Source: an uncultured Oscillospiraceae bacterium (GTDB lineage: Bacteria; Bacillota; Clostridia; Oscillospirales; Oscillospiraceae). From it: a stretch of DNA of 26,352 nt. The first letter of the stretch is position 1. Each line of letters begins with the position of its first letter. The stretch lies in NCBI GenBank assembly GCA_900751035.1, contig CAADSF010000347.1, positions 1-26,352 of the forward strand. Direction: 5' to 3'. The notes beneath the pieces are model-generated. The model saw nothing but the letters and a program-made list of their open reading frames with translations. It had not been told where the DNA came from and did not search any database. Position numbers and translations under genes: made by a program. Shown here one piece after another: positions 8,135-15,532 of this stretch.

Positions 8135-8171
8135 AAAAACAGCTGATTTCTACAAGAAATCAGCTGTTTTT
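8135..8171. terminator. Element-borne terminator restoring tRNA-Arg termination
   Basis: A perfect 17-bp stem (8135-8151 with 8155-8171) with an ACA loop ends in T5 on both strands, so it can act bidirectionally for the tRNA. Its sequence resembles the displaced host terminator at 18876-18914. Confidence 0.85.
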
Positions 8172-8212
8172 CTAACTTTTCAGCAAACTTTCAAATGCGC
8201 GGAATTTGTTTT

Positions 8213-8239
8213 ACCGCACATTTTACGCACAACCGCACA
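8213..8239 (+). repeat. Left arm-type repeats (ACCGCACA), possible integrase binding sites
   Basis: ACCGCACA occurs at 8213-8220 and 8232-8239 with a variant ACGCACA at 8225-8231. The same octamer recurs twice near the right end (18695-18713), as expected for arm-type sites of a tyrosine integrase. Confidence 0.6.
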
Positions 8240-8246
8240 AAAATCA

Positions 8247-8270
8247 CGGTGGACAGCTGCTTGTCCGCCG
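8247..8270 (-). terminator. Terminator of the integrase gene
   Basis: A 9-bp stem with one mismatch (8262-8270 with 8247-8255) lies 5 bases past the integrase stop, followed on the minus strand by TGATTTTTG. Confidence 0.6.
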
Positions 8271-8275
8271 TTTTT

Positions 8276-9664
8276 TCATGCCTTTTTGCGCCGGAGCATC
8301 ACCTCCGCCAGCGTCTCGGACGCTTTTGCTTTTGCTTCGTTGATCGCGTGGGAATAGATATCCAGCGTTGTTGACACGTCGGAATGCCCCAGCCGGTTTG
8401 CGACCGTGACCACGTCCACGCCGTTTCTAATCAGCATGGAGGCGTTTGTATGCCGGAACCCGTGCGGGTGCAGGTGCGGGAGGTCATGCCGCTTCGTGAA
8501 CTTGCGCAGCCAGCCCGCAAAGCTGTCCGGATGGAGCGGCGCACCATCACTCTTGACGAACAGAAAGCCGCTGTCCTGCCAGCGGTCGCCGTTTTTGAGC
8601 CGGAGTTCATTGTACCACGCGCGGTACTCCCGAAGAAGCTGCATCGTCTCTTTCGGGAGCGGGAGGAACGTCGTGTTCTCTGTTTTCGTCGTGCTCTCGT
8701 AAATGCCGAGTTTCGGCAGATAGAGAAGCGCCGTGTCGATGCAGACGATCCCATTCTCAAAGTCAATCTTGTCCCATTTCAGACCGCAGATATCCTCGCG
8801 GCGTCTGCCGGTGATCAAAAACAGGTGCAGCATGGTTTTCCATTTGATCGGCTCCCGCTCGGCAGCGTCCAGGATTGCGGCGACGGTATCTGGCTCATAG
8901 AAATCCGGCATGCTTTTGCCAACCTTCGGCGGCGTGGCCTTTGCCGCCGGATTGTAGGGGATCAGAAGCTCATCCTCGGCCTGCTGCATGACAGTATGAA
9001 TAAACCGGTGATATTCCGCAACAGTCTTGGCGGAAAGCGGTGTCTTGTCCTGTTCGACGGTGAACAGGGCTTTTGTTTTTTCACCCAGCGCGGCTGCAAT
9101 CTGGTCAGCCTTGCTTTCAAGGATCGGCTGGTTTCGACAGGCTGTTGTGATCGTGGTGGGGGAGATACCGGCTTTTTCAGCCAGCGCTTCGCGGGTGATT
9201 TTCCGCTTTCTTAAATAAGCGCCGAGGTCGACCTTTGCCGCTGCAAGGTTCCGGCCCTGCCGGACACCTTCTTCCTGCAAATTCTGATAGAACAGATTCA
9301 GATGCTGCGGGCGGATATCGCACAGCCGCAGATGCCCGATTGCCTGATCGCAGCGGGAAAGCAGATATTCGTAGTGGTGCAGTGTCTTTTCCTTCACTCC
9401 GGCAGTTCGCTTGAGGCCGATCACATAGCGCGCATATTCGGAAAACGTCTGCCGGTTGTCGGTCTGGTAGCCCTGCTCGATCTCCCGCTCAAAGTCCGCT
9501 GCTGCCCGCTCCACGGCCTTCTGCATCTGCCGCTCGGTCATGCGGCCATCCGGCCTCCATGTCTTGTAGTGCCGCACCTGACGCCCATTGATATCCCGCC
9601 CCTGCGTGACCGTGATCTGGAAGGAAACGCCGTTCTTGCCGTCAATGCGTTTGATGTTTGCCAT
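8276..9664 (-). CDS. int: Tyrosine recombinase (integrase) with inserted HTH-like domain
   Basis: The 462-aa protein has an N-terminal arm-binding region (~1-65), a SAM-like core-binding domain from ~70, and a catalytic domain from ~255. Catalytic residues are visible: Arg288 in TGRRRED, Lys327 in TTKTEN, His401-x-x-Arg404 in HGFRH, His427 in LGHSDVS and the nucleophile Tyr437 in LDIYSHA. Unusually, ~65 residues (~140-205) interrupt the core-binding domain. They read like an XRE-type helix-turn-helix (YLRKRKITREALAEKAG, then SPTTITTACRNQP). The usual domain resumes at LSAKTVAEYHRF (210-221). It catalyses integration at tRNA-Arg and, with an excisionase, excision. ATG has GGGAGG upstream. The enzyme appears intact. 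The insert may add DNA contacts or regulation. Confidence 0.95.
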   Translation of the reverse strand: MANIKRIDGKNGVSFQITVTQGRDINGRQVRHYKTWRPDGRMTERQMQKAVERAAADFEREIEQGYQTDNRQTFSEYARYVIGLKRTAGVKEKTLHHYEYLLSRCDQAIGHLRLCDIRPQHLNLFYQNLQEEGVRQGRNLAAAKVDLGAYLRKRKITREALAEKAGISPTTITTACRNQPILESKADQIAAALGEKTKALFTVEQDKTPLSAKTVAEYHRFIHTVMQQAEDELLIPYNPAAKATPPKVGKSMPDFYEPDTVAAILDAAEREPIKWKTMLHLFLITGRRREDICGLKWDKIDFENGIVCIDTALLYLPKLGIYESTTKTENTTFLPLPKETMQLLREYRAWYNELRLKNGDRWQDSGFLFVKSDGAPLHPDSFAGWLRKFTKRHDLPHLHPHGFRHTNASMLIRNGVDVVTVANRLGHSDVSTTLDIYSHAINEAKAKASETLAEVMLRRKKA

Positions 9665-9699
9665 ATCTGAATTGTCCCTCCCTTTTTTTGCTAGTTTTC

Positions 9700-10710
9700 T
9701 TAAAGCGTTTTCTTTTTCTTCATTTCATTCAGCCAGTAGATGTATTCTTCCTTTGTCTTTGTGCCGTTCTTCAAATCAGATTCCCATTTTTTGCGTTCGG
9801 CCTTGAAGTATTCGAACATTTTTGCGTATGCTTCAATATCTGGATTACGGACAGCAAGCATTCGTTTTGCAGAATAAATATTTCTTGAAAGCTTTGCAGT
9901 TTCATTGCTTTTTAATCGCTCATACCATAACTTTTCGGAGCCGTATTGTTTGCAAGTCTTCCTCACATCTTGTGGGGACGGATTGTTGCAGTAGATCTCG
10001 TCTGATCGCTTTTCGGGAACAAAAAAACGCTCACAATTCCCACAGTGTTTGATTTCTATTTTTTTCTCAAATATTTTTCCAAGTTCTACAAACATCAACG
10101 CTTCTAAACAATCGATAACATAGACGGCTCTAACTTCGTCAAATAGTATAAGAAATTGACAAGGTACGACGGTCTCACCCATTACATCATATACATCATA
10201 TGCGAGTATTCTTTCTATAAAGTCTGGTTTTTTATCAACTAGACCGGCTACGACATTTTTGATAAGGGCTAATCCATATCCTACGCTAAATAGCGAAGAC
10301 ACAAGCCCATGACCGATAGTTGAGTTTCCGCATTTTTCAAAATCGGTATCTCGGAAAACAATTTCGTCTATCTGAGGTGGGAGTTCCTCTGTGTACTCGT
10401 TAAAAAAAGTTGCACCGTTTGATTGTAATTCTGCTACAAATGAAGCGATTGTTGCCAGAATGATACCCCCCACAGATATACCAAATTCTTTGGGCAAGGC
10501 GGCTTCTAACCATTCAATGGTATCGGATAAACCGTCATTCCATTTCTCATTAAAGAAGGGGCAACCCATAATGATGCGCTTAACTTGTATGAATTTGACG
10601 TTCGCCAGTGAAGCAAGGACTGAACCGCATGGTTCGAAAAATATATTATCGCCTTGTGTTACACAGTACGAATCACCATCGTCAATCAGTTTAAATCCAT
10701 ACGTTCTCAT
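9700..10710 (-). CDS. DUF6076-like protein with four-cysteine cluster
   Basis: The 336-aa product has an ~215-residue N-terminal part without a recognised fold and a C-terminal cysteine cluster: Cys223-x2-Cys226, Cys241 and Cys253, within KHCGNCERFF, YCNNPSP and RKTCKQYG. That pattern recalls DUF6076-type proteins of Firmicutes mobile elements, possibly a treble-clef-like zinc site. A Lys-rich tail follows. The ATG at 10710 is chosen because GAGGGTGAT lies just upstream; the longer in-frame start at 10764 lacks a ribosome-binding site. Base composition is clearly more AT-rich than the neighbours, suggesting separate acquisition. It sits between the integrase and the early control region, a common place for accessory or superinfection-type cargo, but function is unknown. 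Confidence 0.7.
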   Translation of the reverse strand: MRTYGFKLIDDGDSYCVTQGDNIFFEPCGSVLASLANVKFIQVKRIIMGCPFFNEKWNDGLSDTIEWLEAALPKEFGISVGGIILATIASFVAELQSNGATFFNEYTEELPPQIDEIVFRDTDFEKCGNSTIGHGLVSSLFSVGYGLALIKNVVAGLVDKKPDFIERILAYDVYDVMGETVVPCQFLILFDEVRAVYVIDCLEALMFVELGKIFEKKIEIKHCGNCERFFVPEKRSDEIYCNNPSPQDVRKTCKQYGSEKLWYERLKSNETAKLSRNIYSAKRMLAVRNPDIEAYAKMFEYFKAERKKWESDLKNGTKTKEEYIYWLNEMKKKKTL

Positions 10711-10788
10711 CAATATCACCCTCAAATGTTGTCTGCGAATAAAGCTTCTAATTACAAACGCCATGATATCAAATAACGTGAATGCCCC

Positions 10789-10817
10789 TTGCGCAAAACA
10801 CGCAGGCAGGATACAAT
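10789..10817 (+). promoter_or_regulatory. Rightward early promoter of the element
   Basis: -35 TTGCGC (10789-10794), 17-bp spacer, -10 TACAAT (10812-10817). It lies in the divergent gap between the leftward DUF6076-like gene and the rightward HTH/excisionase/replication operon. Confidence 0.6.
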
Positions 10818-10906
10818 GAGGCCATCAATGTTGTTTGCTTGTAATTTTATTTTACACAGGCAACGGATGAATGTCAACAACAAAATCAATGAAAGGGGCG
10901 AAAGTT

Positions 10907-11092
10907 ATGCGCAATAAGGATATCCGACACGCAGCGGCGGGAAGTGGCGTGCGGCTTTGGCAGATTGCCGAGGCCCTTGGTATTGCAGATTGCAGCTTCT
11001 CGCGCAAGCTGCGAAAGGAACTGTCTGATGATGAGAAACAGCGGATTTTTGGAATCATCAAGAATCTGGCGAAGGAGGCGGAAACAGTTTGA
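10907..11092 (+). CDS. Small helix-turn-helix protein
   Basis: The 61-aa product contains an HTH-like core, VRLWQIAEALGIADCSFSRK (residues 15-34), followed by a short acidic and basic helix. The ATG at 10907 has AAAGGGG 8 bases upstream; a longer in-frame start at 10871 has none. It is first in the rightward operon and its stop overlaps the excisionase-like gene by 4 bases. It probably binds DNA and regulates early functions of the element; the target is unknown. Similar short proteins are common in Oscillospiraceae mobile elements. Confidence 0.7.
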   Translation: MRNKDIRHAAAGSGVRLWQIAEALGIADCSFSRKLRKELSDDEKQRIFGIIKNLAKEAETV

Positions 11093-11355
11093 GGCGGATG
11101 CGGACGATTGACGAAGCTGCAGCTTTTCTGCGGCAGGCAGACCCGAACACGGCAGTCACGAAAACGGCGTTGCGGCGCTTGGTGACGTCTGGGCAAGTCC
11201 CGTCTGTTCGTGTCGGGGCGAAATACCTTGTGGACTTGGGGGCTTTGGACGAGTTCTTCGGCGGGCAGGCGACAAAAGCACAGGCAATCCAGACTGGTGT
11301 GATTCGACCGCTGGCGGTCGTTCCGGGAGGCAGAGACACGGGAGGGCGGGTGTGA
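11089..11355 (+). CDS. Excisionase-like DNA-binding protein
   Basis: The 88-aa product has the winged-helix, excisionase-family pattern: TIDEAAAFLRQ, then VTKTALRRLVTSGQVPSVRVGAKYLVDLGALDEFF. The TTG start at 11089 is preferred because AGGAGG (11073-11078) lies 10 bases upstream and the start overlaps the previous stop. An ATG at 11098 is the alternative. It probably directs the integrase toward excision, or acts as a regulator. Its stop overlaps the GTG of the next gene, so translation is coupled through the operon. Confidence 0.75.
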   Translation: MRRMRTIDEAAAFLRQADPNTAVTKTALRRLVTSGQVPSVRVGAKYLVDLGALDEFFGGQATKAQAIQTGVIRPLAVVPGGRDTGGRV

Positions 11356-11996
11356 TAGCGACGGAGAAAAAGTCCTTCGTTTTGTACCACGACATTAGGG
11401 CACCTCTGGAACTGCTGACGGATGAACAGCGTGGAAAATTATTTATCGCCCTTCTGGACTACTCCGAATACGGCGAGCTTCCGGATTTCGACGGAGCGCT
11501 GCTGATGGCCTTTGCCTTTATCCGAACGTCGCTTGACCGTGATGCGGAGGCATGGGCAGAAAAGCGGGCAAAGCGGGCGGCCGCAGGGCGAAACGGCGGG
11601 CTAGCAAAAGTAGCAAATGCTAGCATTGCTAGCGACACCAAGCAAAGCCAAGCAAAACTAGCCGTTAACGTACCCGTTCCCGTTAACGTTCCCGTTAACG
11701 AAAATTTATCTACCACCACAAGTGGTGGTAGAGGGACGGCGGACAAGCCGCCACGCGCTTCGCGCTTCACGCCTCCCGCCGTTGATGAGGTCAGGGCTTA
11801 TTGCCAAGAACGTGGGAACAGTGTTGACCCGGAACGGTTCGTCGACTTCTACGCTTCAAAAGGTTGGCTTGTCGGCAAGACGAGGATGAAGGATTGGCGG
11901 GCGGCTGTGCGGTCGTGGGAGCGGTCAGATTCACAGCAGAAGGCGCAGGACAAAGACAGGATTCGCAGCTACGACGCAGACGAGTCCTTTGTGTGA
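11352..11996 (+). CDS. Replication initiator / replisome-organiser-like protein (DUF6291-like N-terminus)
   Basis: The 214-aa protein has an N-terminal domain (~1-75; SFVLYHDIRAPLELLTDEQR and LDYSEYGELPDFDGALLMAF) resembling DUF6291. A low-complexity linker (~76-135; VNVPVPVNVPVNEN) follows, then a C-terminal domain (~136-190; RFTPPAVDEVRAYCQERG and FVDFYASKGWLVGKTRMKDW) typical of phage and mobile-element replisome organisers. Directly upstream of a DnaC-like loader, it probably binds the element's origin and recruits the helicase loader. The GTG start overlaps the previous stop; GGAGG lies close upstream. The linker-coding DNA holds repeats that could be the origin. Confidence 0.75.
   Translation: MIATEKKSFVLYHDIRAPLELLTDEQRGKLFIALLDYSEYGELPDFDGALLMAFAFIRTSLDRDAEAWAEKRAKRAAAGRNGGLAKVANASIASDTKQSQAKLAVNVPVPVNVPVNENLSTTTSGGRGTADKPPRASRFTPPAVDEVRAYCQERGNSVDPERFVDFYASKGWLVGKTRMKDWRAAVRSWERSDSQQKAQDKDRIRSYDADESFV
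11600..11731. repeat. Repeat cluster inside the replication gene, candidate origin
   Basis: Within 132 bases are three GCTAGC copies (11600-11605, 11619-11624, 11628-11633; the middle one in the 12-bp palindrome AATGCTAGCATT), three CCGTTAACG copies (11662-11670, 11680-11688, 11692-11700), an AT-rich stretch AAAATTTATC (11701-11710), and a 10-bp stem hairpin (11710-11731). Iteron-like repeats beside an AT-rich stretch within an initiator gene recall lambda O. Confidence 0.5.
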
Positions 11997-12008
11997 GGGG
12001 GCAACGAT

Positions 12009-12872
12009 ATGAACGTATCAGGAATGGTGAACCGACTTGCAGGGGATGCCCAAAAGATGGACACCCCCGGAGATTACCGGGAGAACGGCATCGTGCATTG
12101 TGCTGTTTGCGGTGAGCCGAAGCAGGCGCGCACACAGCTTCCAGATGGCAAGGGCGGTTTCGTTGAACGCATTGTGCCTATCTCCTGCGCCTGCGTCCGT
12201 GCAAAGGACGAGGCCGCAAAGCAGAAAGACCGGAGCGAGCGGTTTGTGTCGTCGATAGAACAGATGTGGGCGGCGGATCAGCTGCAAATCCCGAATTGTC
12301 TGCGGAAGACCTTCAATGTTGATGACCGGCACGCGGAAAACGTTTCGGACGTCTGCCGCCGGTATGCAGCGCAGTGGCCGAAGATGAAGCAGGAAAACAT
12401 CGGCGTTCTGCTGTTTGGCGCTGTCGGCGCGGGCAAGAGTTTTTATGCCTGCGCGATTGCAAATGCGGTTCTGGCGCAGCTTGATTCTGCTGTTGTCACC
12501 AGCTTCCCGCGGATTCTGAATCTTCTGCAATCCACGCAGGATAAGCAGGCGCTTCTTGACCGAATGCAGCGTTATTCGCTGCTGGTGTTGGATGATCTCG
12601 GCGCAGAGCGGGATACGGCGTATGCCGCCGAACAGGTCTTCAATGTCGTCGACGCCCGTGTGCAGACCGGCTTGCCACTCATCGTAACCACCAATCTATC
12701 AGTCAAGGAAATGCAGGAAGCGGATTCCATGCAGCTGAAGCGCATCTATGACCGCGTGCTGGAGCTTTGCCCCGTGCGGATCAAGTTGGAGGGCGAGAGC
12801 CGACGCACACAGAATGCACAGCAGCGACTTGCGGTTGCGAACAATCTTCTGAAACCGTCTGCGCGTACATAA
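12009..12872 (+). CDS. DnaC-like helicase loader ATPase
   Basis: The 287-aa AAA+ protein has Walker A GAVGAGKS (137-144), Walker B LLVLDD (191-196), sensor-1 TTN (227-229) and the arginine-finger region KRIYDRV (Arg249). The N-terminal region carries a possible metal site, Cys31-x2-Cys34 and Cys60-x-Cys62. Such proteins load the replicative helicase at an origin; here the partner would be the initiator encoded 13 bases upstream. ATG has GAGGGGG 8 bases upstream. All ATPase motifs look intact. Confidence 0.88.
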   Translation: MNVSGMVNRLAGDAQKMDTPGDYRENGIVHCAVCGEPKQARTQLPDGKGGFVERIVPISCACVRAKDEAAKQKDRSERFVSSIEQMWAADQLQIPNCLRKTFNVDDRHAENVSDVCRRYAAQWPKMKQENIGVLLFGAVGAGKSFYACAIANAVLAQLDSAVVTSFPRILNLLQSTQDKQALLDRMQRYSLLVLDDLGAERDTAYAAEQVFNVVDARVQTGLPLIVTTNLSVKEMQEADSMQLKRIYDRVLELCPVRIKLEGESRRTQNAQQRLAVANNLLKPSART

Positions 12873-12875
12873 AAA

Positions 12876-12891
12876 CCGCCCTTTCGGGCGG
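12876..12891. terminator. Hairpin after the helicase-loader gene
   Basis: CCGCCC-TTTC-GGGCGG begins 4 bases past the stop. The T-run (GGTTTTTA) is present only on the minus strand, so forward termination here is doubtful. Confidence 0.35.
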
Positions 12892-12991
12892 CTCCTGTGC
12901 GGAGTGATTCTGATGAAGTCATTGCAGCACAGAAAATACAGAGAAAATCCGGATTTCTTTGCATTTTCCGTTAATGCACGCATTATTTTAT

Positions 12992-13012
12992 GCGCATTGA
13001 TGCGCGTTTTTT
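12992..13012 (+). terminator. Terminator of the rightward early operon
   Basis: GCGCA-TTGA-TGCGC followed by G and six Ts. A palindromic AATGCACGCATT (12973-12984) lies just upstream and could also be a protein-binding site. Confidence 0.6.
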
Positions 13013-13053
13013 CTTCTTGCGCAACATCGGTATATTACAACATGGAGGTACAC

Positions 13054-13323
13054 ATGGCCACGAAAGACGAACTGAAAGCATCCAATCAATCCGCAAAGTT
13101 CTGGGAGCTGGAACAGCCGGAAATCATGGAAACACGCTTCAACACGCTCCGCTACTATCCAAAGGCCCAACGCCTTGTCGTGCATCTGCGCGATTATTGG
13201 AGCGAACGCGACGGCTGCTACCGCATGGGCAAGGGAACCGGCCTCGACCTTGCAGCGTTGAGCAACAAGCCAGACGTGATCGACCGGCTGATTGAAATTC
13301 TACAGTCGATCAAACCGTACTGA
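13054..13323 (+). CDS. Hypothetical 89-aa element protein
   Basis: The protein starts MATKDELKASNQSAKFWELE at an ATG with GGAGG 8 bases upstream. The middle (residues ~35-65: YPKAQRLVVHLRDYW then ERDGCYRMGKGTGLDL) has an alternating beta-strand look and faintly recalls PC4-like single-stranded-DNA-binding folds, but this is weak. It lies after the replication operon's terminator and 14 bases before the start of the large repeat protein, so the two are probably co-expressed. Function unknown. Confidence 0.65.
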   Translation: MATKDELKASNQSAKFWELEQPEIMETRFNTLRYYPKAQRLVVHLRDYWSERDGCYRMGKGTGLDLAALSNKPDVIDRLIEILQSIKPY

Positions 13324-13337
13324 CGGAGGGCGTGCAT

Positions 13338-14672
13338 ATGGCTGATTATTATATCAATTCCGATAAGGGCAGAGATCTTGCGAACAGCATGGGTGCTGGT
13401 GAAGTCCGTGACGCTTCTGACGGTTCGACATGGATCAAGAATTCCGACGGGAGCGTTACGGTCTGGAAAAACGGCGTGAAAATGACCGGCGTGGTGGGTG
13501 AATCTACACCCGTCGAACTGGTCACGCCGGAGTACACGCCGGAACAGCCCACGTCCATTGACACCCCGGTTCTGGACAGCACGAGCCAGACTGCACCGTC
13601 TGTGCAGCAGGATACAGTACAAACGCCGACCCTCAACGAGCGAATCCAGACGGCCCGCGAAAAGGCGAAGGAAGCAACGAGCAAGGTCACGGAAGGGTTA
13701 TACACCATCGGGACAGAACTCGGAAAAAGCTATGCCGACCAGCTGCAAAACGCCGGAGACACCAAGCTTCTTTCCGACGGCTATACGCTCCGCCGAGACG
13801 AGGACGGCGGCTATAGTGCCAGCAAGAACGGCCAGAGCGTAAAGGTCAGAATCGACGAGGATGCGGTTCGCCGGGATTCGCTGATGAATGAGGCGATTCG
13901 CGGCGCATTCTCGCAGAACAACCCGTATACCGTCGGCACGGAGGCCGGGCTTGACCTTCTGGAACAGGCGAAAAGCACCGGGAGCACGGTATGGGCGCCG
14001 GACAATTCCGAATGGGCCTATACCGGGAACGGGTTTACCGCGACAAAAAACGGCCAGACGCAGGCGATCACGGTCGACAAGGACGCAATAAGAAAGGCCG
14101 CGCAGAAGAAAGCGCAGGCACTTCCTGACGGATTCGACGGCGAGTACAGAATCGGGTCTGCGGACGGCGTTTCGTGGGTCGACGGCAACAGACAGCCGGG
14201 CGAAATGCTTGGCGGCAGAGACGATTCCCTGTGGATCTGGGAAGGGCCTGACAACGTAGTTGTCCTGAAAGGTGACAAGACCTATAAGGGCGTGATTGAC
14301 CGTGAAGCTGCGGCCCGCGACGCACAGCAGGCAGCTGCCCCGGCCAGCCCCGGAACCGGCTCTGCGGGCGGCTCGTACTCCGGCGGTTCCGGTACATACG
14401 CTTCCAGCGCCTCCGGCACGAAAAAGAGCGCGGCGAAGTCTGCGCCAGCGTCTACCGGCCCGGACGTTGCAACACTGCGCAAGCAGGCTGCGACCGCGCA
14501 GAAGGACATGGCGGACATTGCCCGGCAGATCTCCGCGAACAAGGCGCGCGGCAAGAGCAGCGGCGACCTTGAAAGCAAGTACGCCGAGGCAAAGTCCCGG
14601 TATGACACGGCAAGGGCAGCAGCATCACGACGGAAATCCTCTTGCAGGCGGCGCGTGCAAAGAAGACCGTAA
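13338..14672 (+). CDS. Large repeat-containing element protein, N-terminal part (frameshifted)
   Basis: The ATG at 13338 has ACGGAGGG 7 bases upstream. The 444-aa product has four degenerate modules (~27-53, 146-180, 220-255, 295-329). Each has a D-G/D-S turn, an aromatic strand and K-N-G-Q-like residues; the last three end in V-D-x-D-A-x-R-like helices. Between modules 1 and 2 is a Thr/Pro/Gln-rich spacer (~55-100). Ser/Gly-rich sequence and a predicted coiled coil (~380-435) follow. The last ~15 codons are Arg/Ser/Cys-rich and look unlike coding sequence, while the -1 frame continues sensibly, so the ancestral protein was ~620 aa including the next entry. It may be structural or DNA-associated; no family is recognised. 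Confidence 0.65.
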   Translation: MADYYINSDKGRDLANSMGAGEVRDASDGSTWIKNSDGSVTVWKNGVKMTGVVGESTPVELVTPEYTPEQPTSIDTPVLDSTSQTAPSVQQDTVQTPTLNERIQTAREKAKEATSKVTEGLYTIGTELGKSYADQLQNAGDTKLLSDGYTLRRDEDGGYSASKNGQSVKVRIDEDAVRRDSLMNEAIRGAFSQNNPYTVGTEAGLDLLEQAKSTGSTVWAPDNSEWAYTGNGFTATKNGQTQAITVDKDAIRKAAQKKAQALPDGFDGEYRIGSADGVSWVDGNRQPGEMLGGRDDSLWIWEGPDNVVVLKGDKTYKGVIDREAAARDAQQAAAPASPGTGSAGGSYSGGSGTYASSASGTKKSAAKSAPASTGPDVATLRKQAATAQKDMADIARQISANKARGKSSGDLESKYAEAKSRYDTARAAASRRKSSCRRRVQRRP

Positions 14673-15172
14673 AACAGGACACCGACCAGGATTCTGTCGT
14701 TGTGAACACATCACAAGAGCAGTTTGAGGACTGGGTAAAGCGTCAGAGCTGGACGCAGCAGCAGAAGCGGGACGTTATGAAGGTCTTCTATCCCAACACG
14801 GCAGAGAAGAAAAATTATCTCGTCGAATCCCTGAACAGTGGCAGGATGAAGTATACCGACGCAAAGAAGGAGCTGACGCCGACCTTGCAGGCCGGATGGA
14901 CGCACCAGCTTCTTCCGACGCTCGACACAGGCGCGAGTGACACGACAAAGGGCGCGCTCATGTCGCACTACATCGAAGCGGCTGCGGCTTACGACGACCG
15001 CCCGAATGCCGCAGAGCGCAGGGCATTGGGCTACAGCTACGCATGGCAGTGGTTCTGCGACTACCTGAATTCGACCGACATGACGCGGGAGCAGAAATAC
15101 CAGATCGCGCTTATTCTGTCCGGCACAGATTCACAGCGGACGAAGAACAATATCTGGTCAAGGCTCAGATAA
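14642..15172 (+). CDS. C-terminal part of the frameshifted repeat protein
   Basis: This 176-aa frame is -1 relative to the preceding one and overlaps its last 31 bases. Its TTG has no good ribosome-binding site. In-frame sequence just upstream (GSSITTEILLQAARAKK, from 14615) reads as natural continuation of the preceding coiled coil, so the split most likely reflects a one-base indel between about 14606 and 14640. The C-terminal domain is helical and charged (QEQFEDWVKRQSWTQQQKRD; RRALGYSYAWQWFCDYLNS) and unidentified. A sequencing error, a true mutation, or programmed -1 slippage are all possible, but no classical slippery heptamer is seen. Confidence 0.55.
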   Translation: MQAARAKKTVKQDTDQDSVVVNTSQEQFEDWVKRQSWTQQQKRDVMKVFYPNTAEKKNYLVESLNSGRMKYTDAKKELTPTLQAGWTHQLLPTLDTGASDTTKGALMSHYIEAAAAYDDRPNAAERRALGYSYAWQWFCDYLNSTDMTREQKYQIALILSGTDSQRTKNNIWSRLR

Positions 15173-15191
15173 TTTCCCAGACCCAGTAAAA

Positions 15192-15224
15192 CAGCGCAGC
15201 AGTCCGTATTGGGCCGCTGCGCTG
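15192..15224. terminator. Hairpin terminator between converging genes
   Basis: A 9-bp perfect stem CAGCGCAGC / GCTGCGCTG (15192-15200 with 15216-15224) lies between the stop of the rightward repeat protein and the stop of the leftward 77-aa gene. Confidence 0.55.
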
Positions 15225-15233
15225 CTGCTTGAT

Positions 15234-15467
15234 TCAGAAAAGTTCGCTGACGTGCCAGTGCTCCAGCTTCCGATCGTCCATGGCCTTCTTCCGGGCCGCC
15301 TGCTCCCGCTTCTTCTGCGCGGCTGTCTTGGGCTTCTGGATCAGCGACGTCGGCGGGCCGTAGACCTTGCACAGCAGATTATACATGGCCTCTTCGTAGG
15401 TTACAGACCGGTCATCTTCTGTGCTCCGGCTCTTTTTCTTCGTTTTTGATTTTTTCCGTGTCGCCAT
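15234..15467 (-). CDS. Small basic hypothetical protein
   Basis: The 77-aa product begins MATRKKSKTKKKSRSTEDD, has a short hydrophobic helix (YEEAMYNLLCKVYGPP), then a second Lys/Arg/Gln-rich helix and ends HWHVSELF. The ATG is chosen because AGGGGGG lies 11 bases upstream and a near-consensus promoter sits just beyond; the frame stays open upstream but without signals. The basic composition suggests nucleic-acid binding; no family is recognised. Confidence 0.6.
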   Translation of the reverse strand: MATRKKSKTKKKSRSTEDDRSVTYEEAMYNLLCKVYGPPTSLIQKPKTAAQKKREQAARKKAMDDRKLEHWHVSELF

Positions 15468-15503
15468 TCCGAAAGAGCACCCCCCTGTTTTTCTGGTACC
15501 CCC

Positions 15504-15532
15504 AGTATGGCATACGAATGCAGTTATGTCAA
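15504..15532 (-). promoter_or_regulatory. Promoter of the 77-aa basic protein gene
   Basis: Minus strand: perfect -35 TTGACA (15527-15532), 17-bp spacer, -10 CATACT (15504-15509). Confidence 0.7.
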
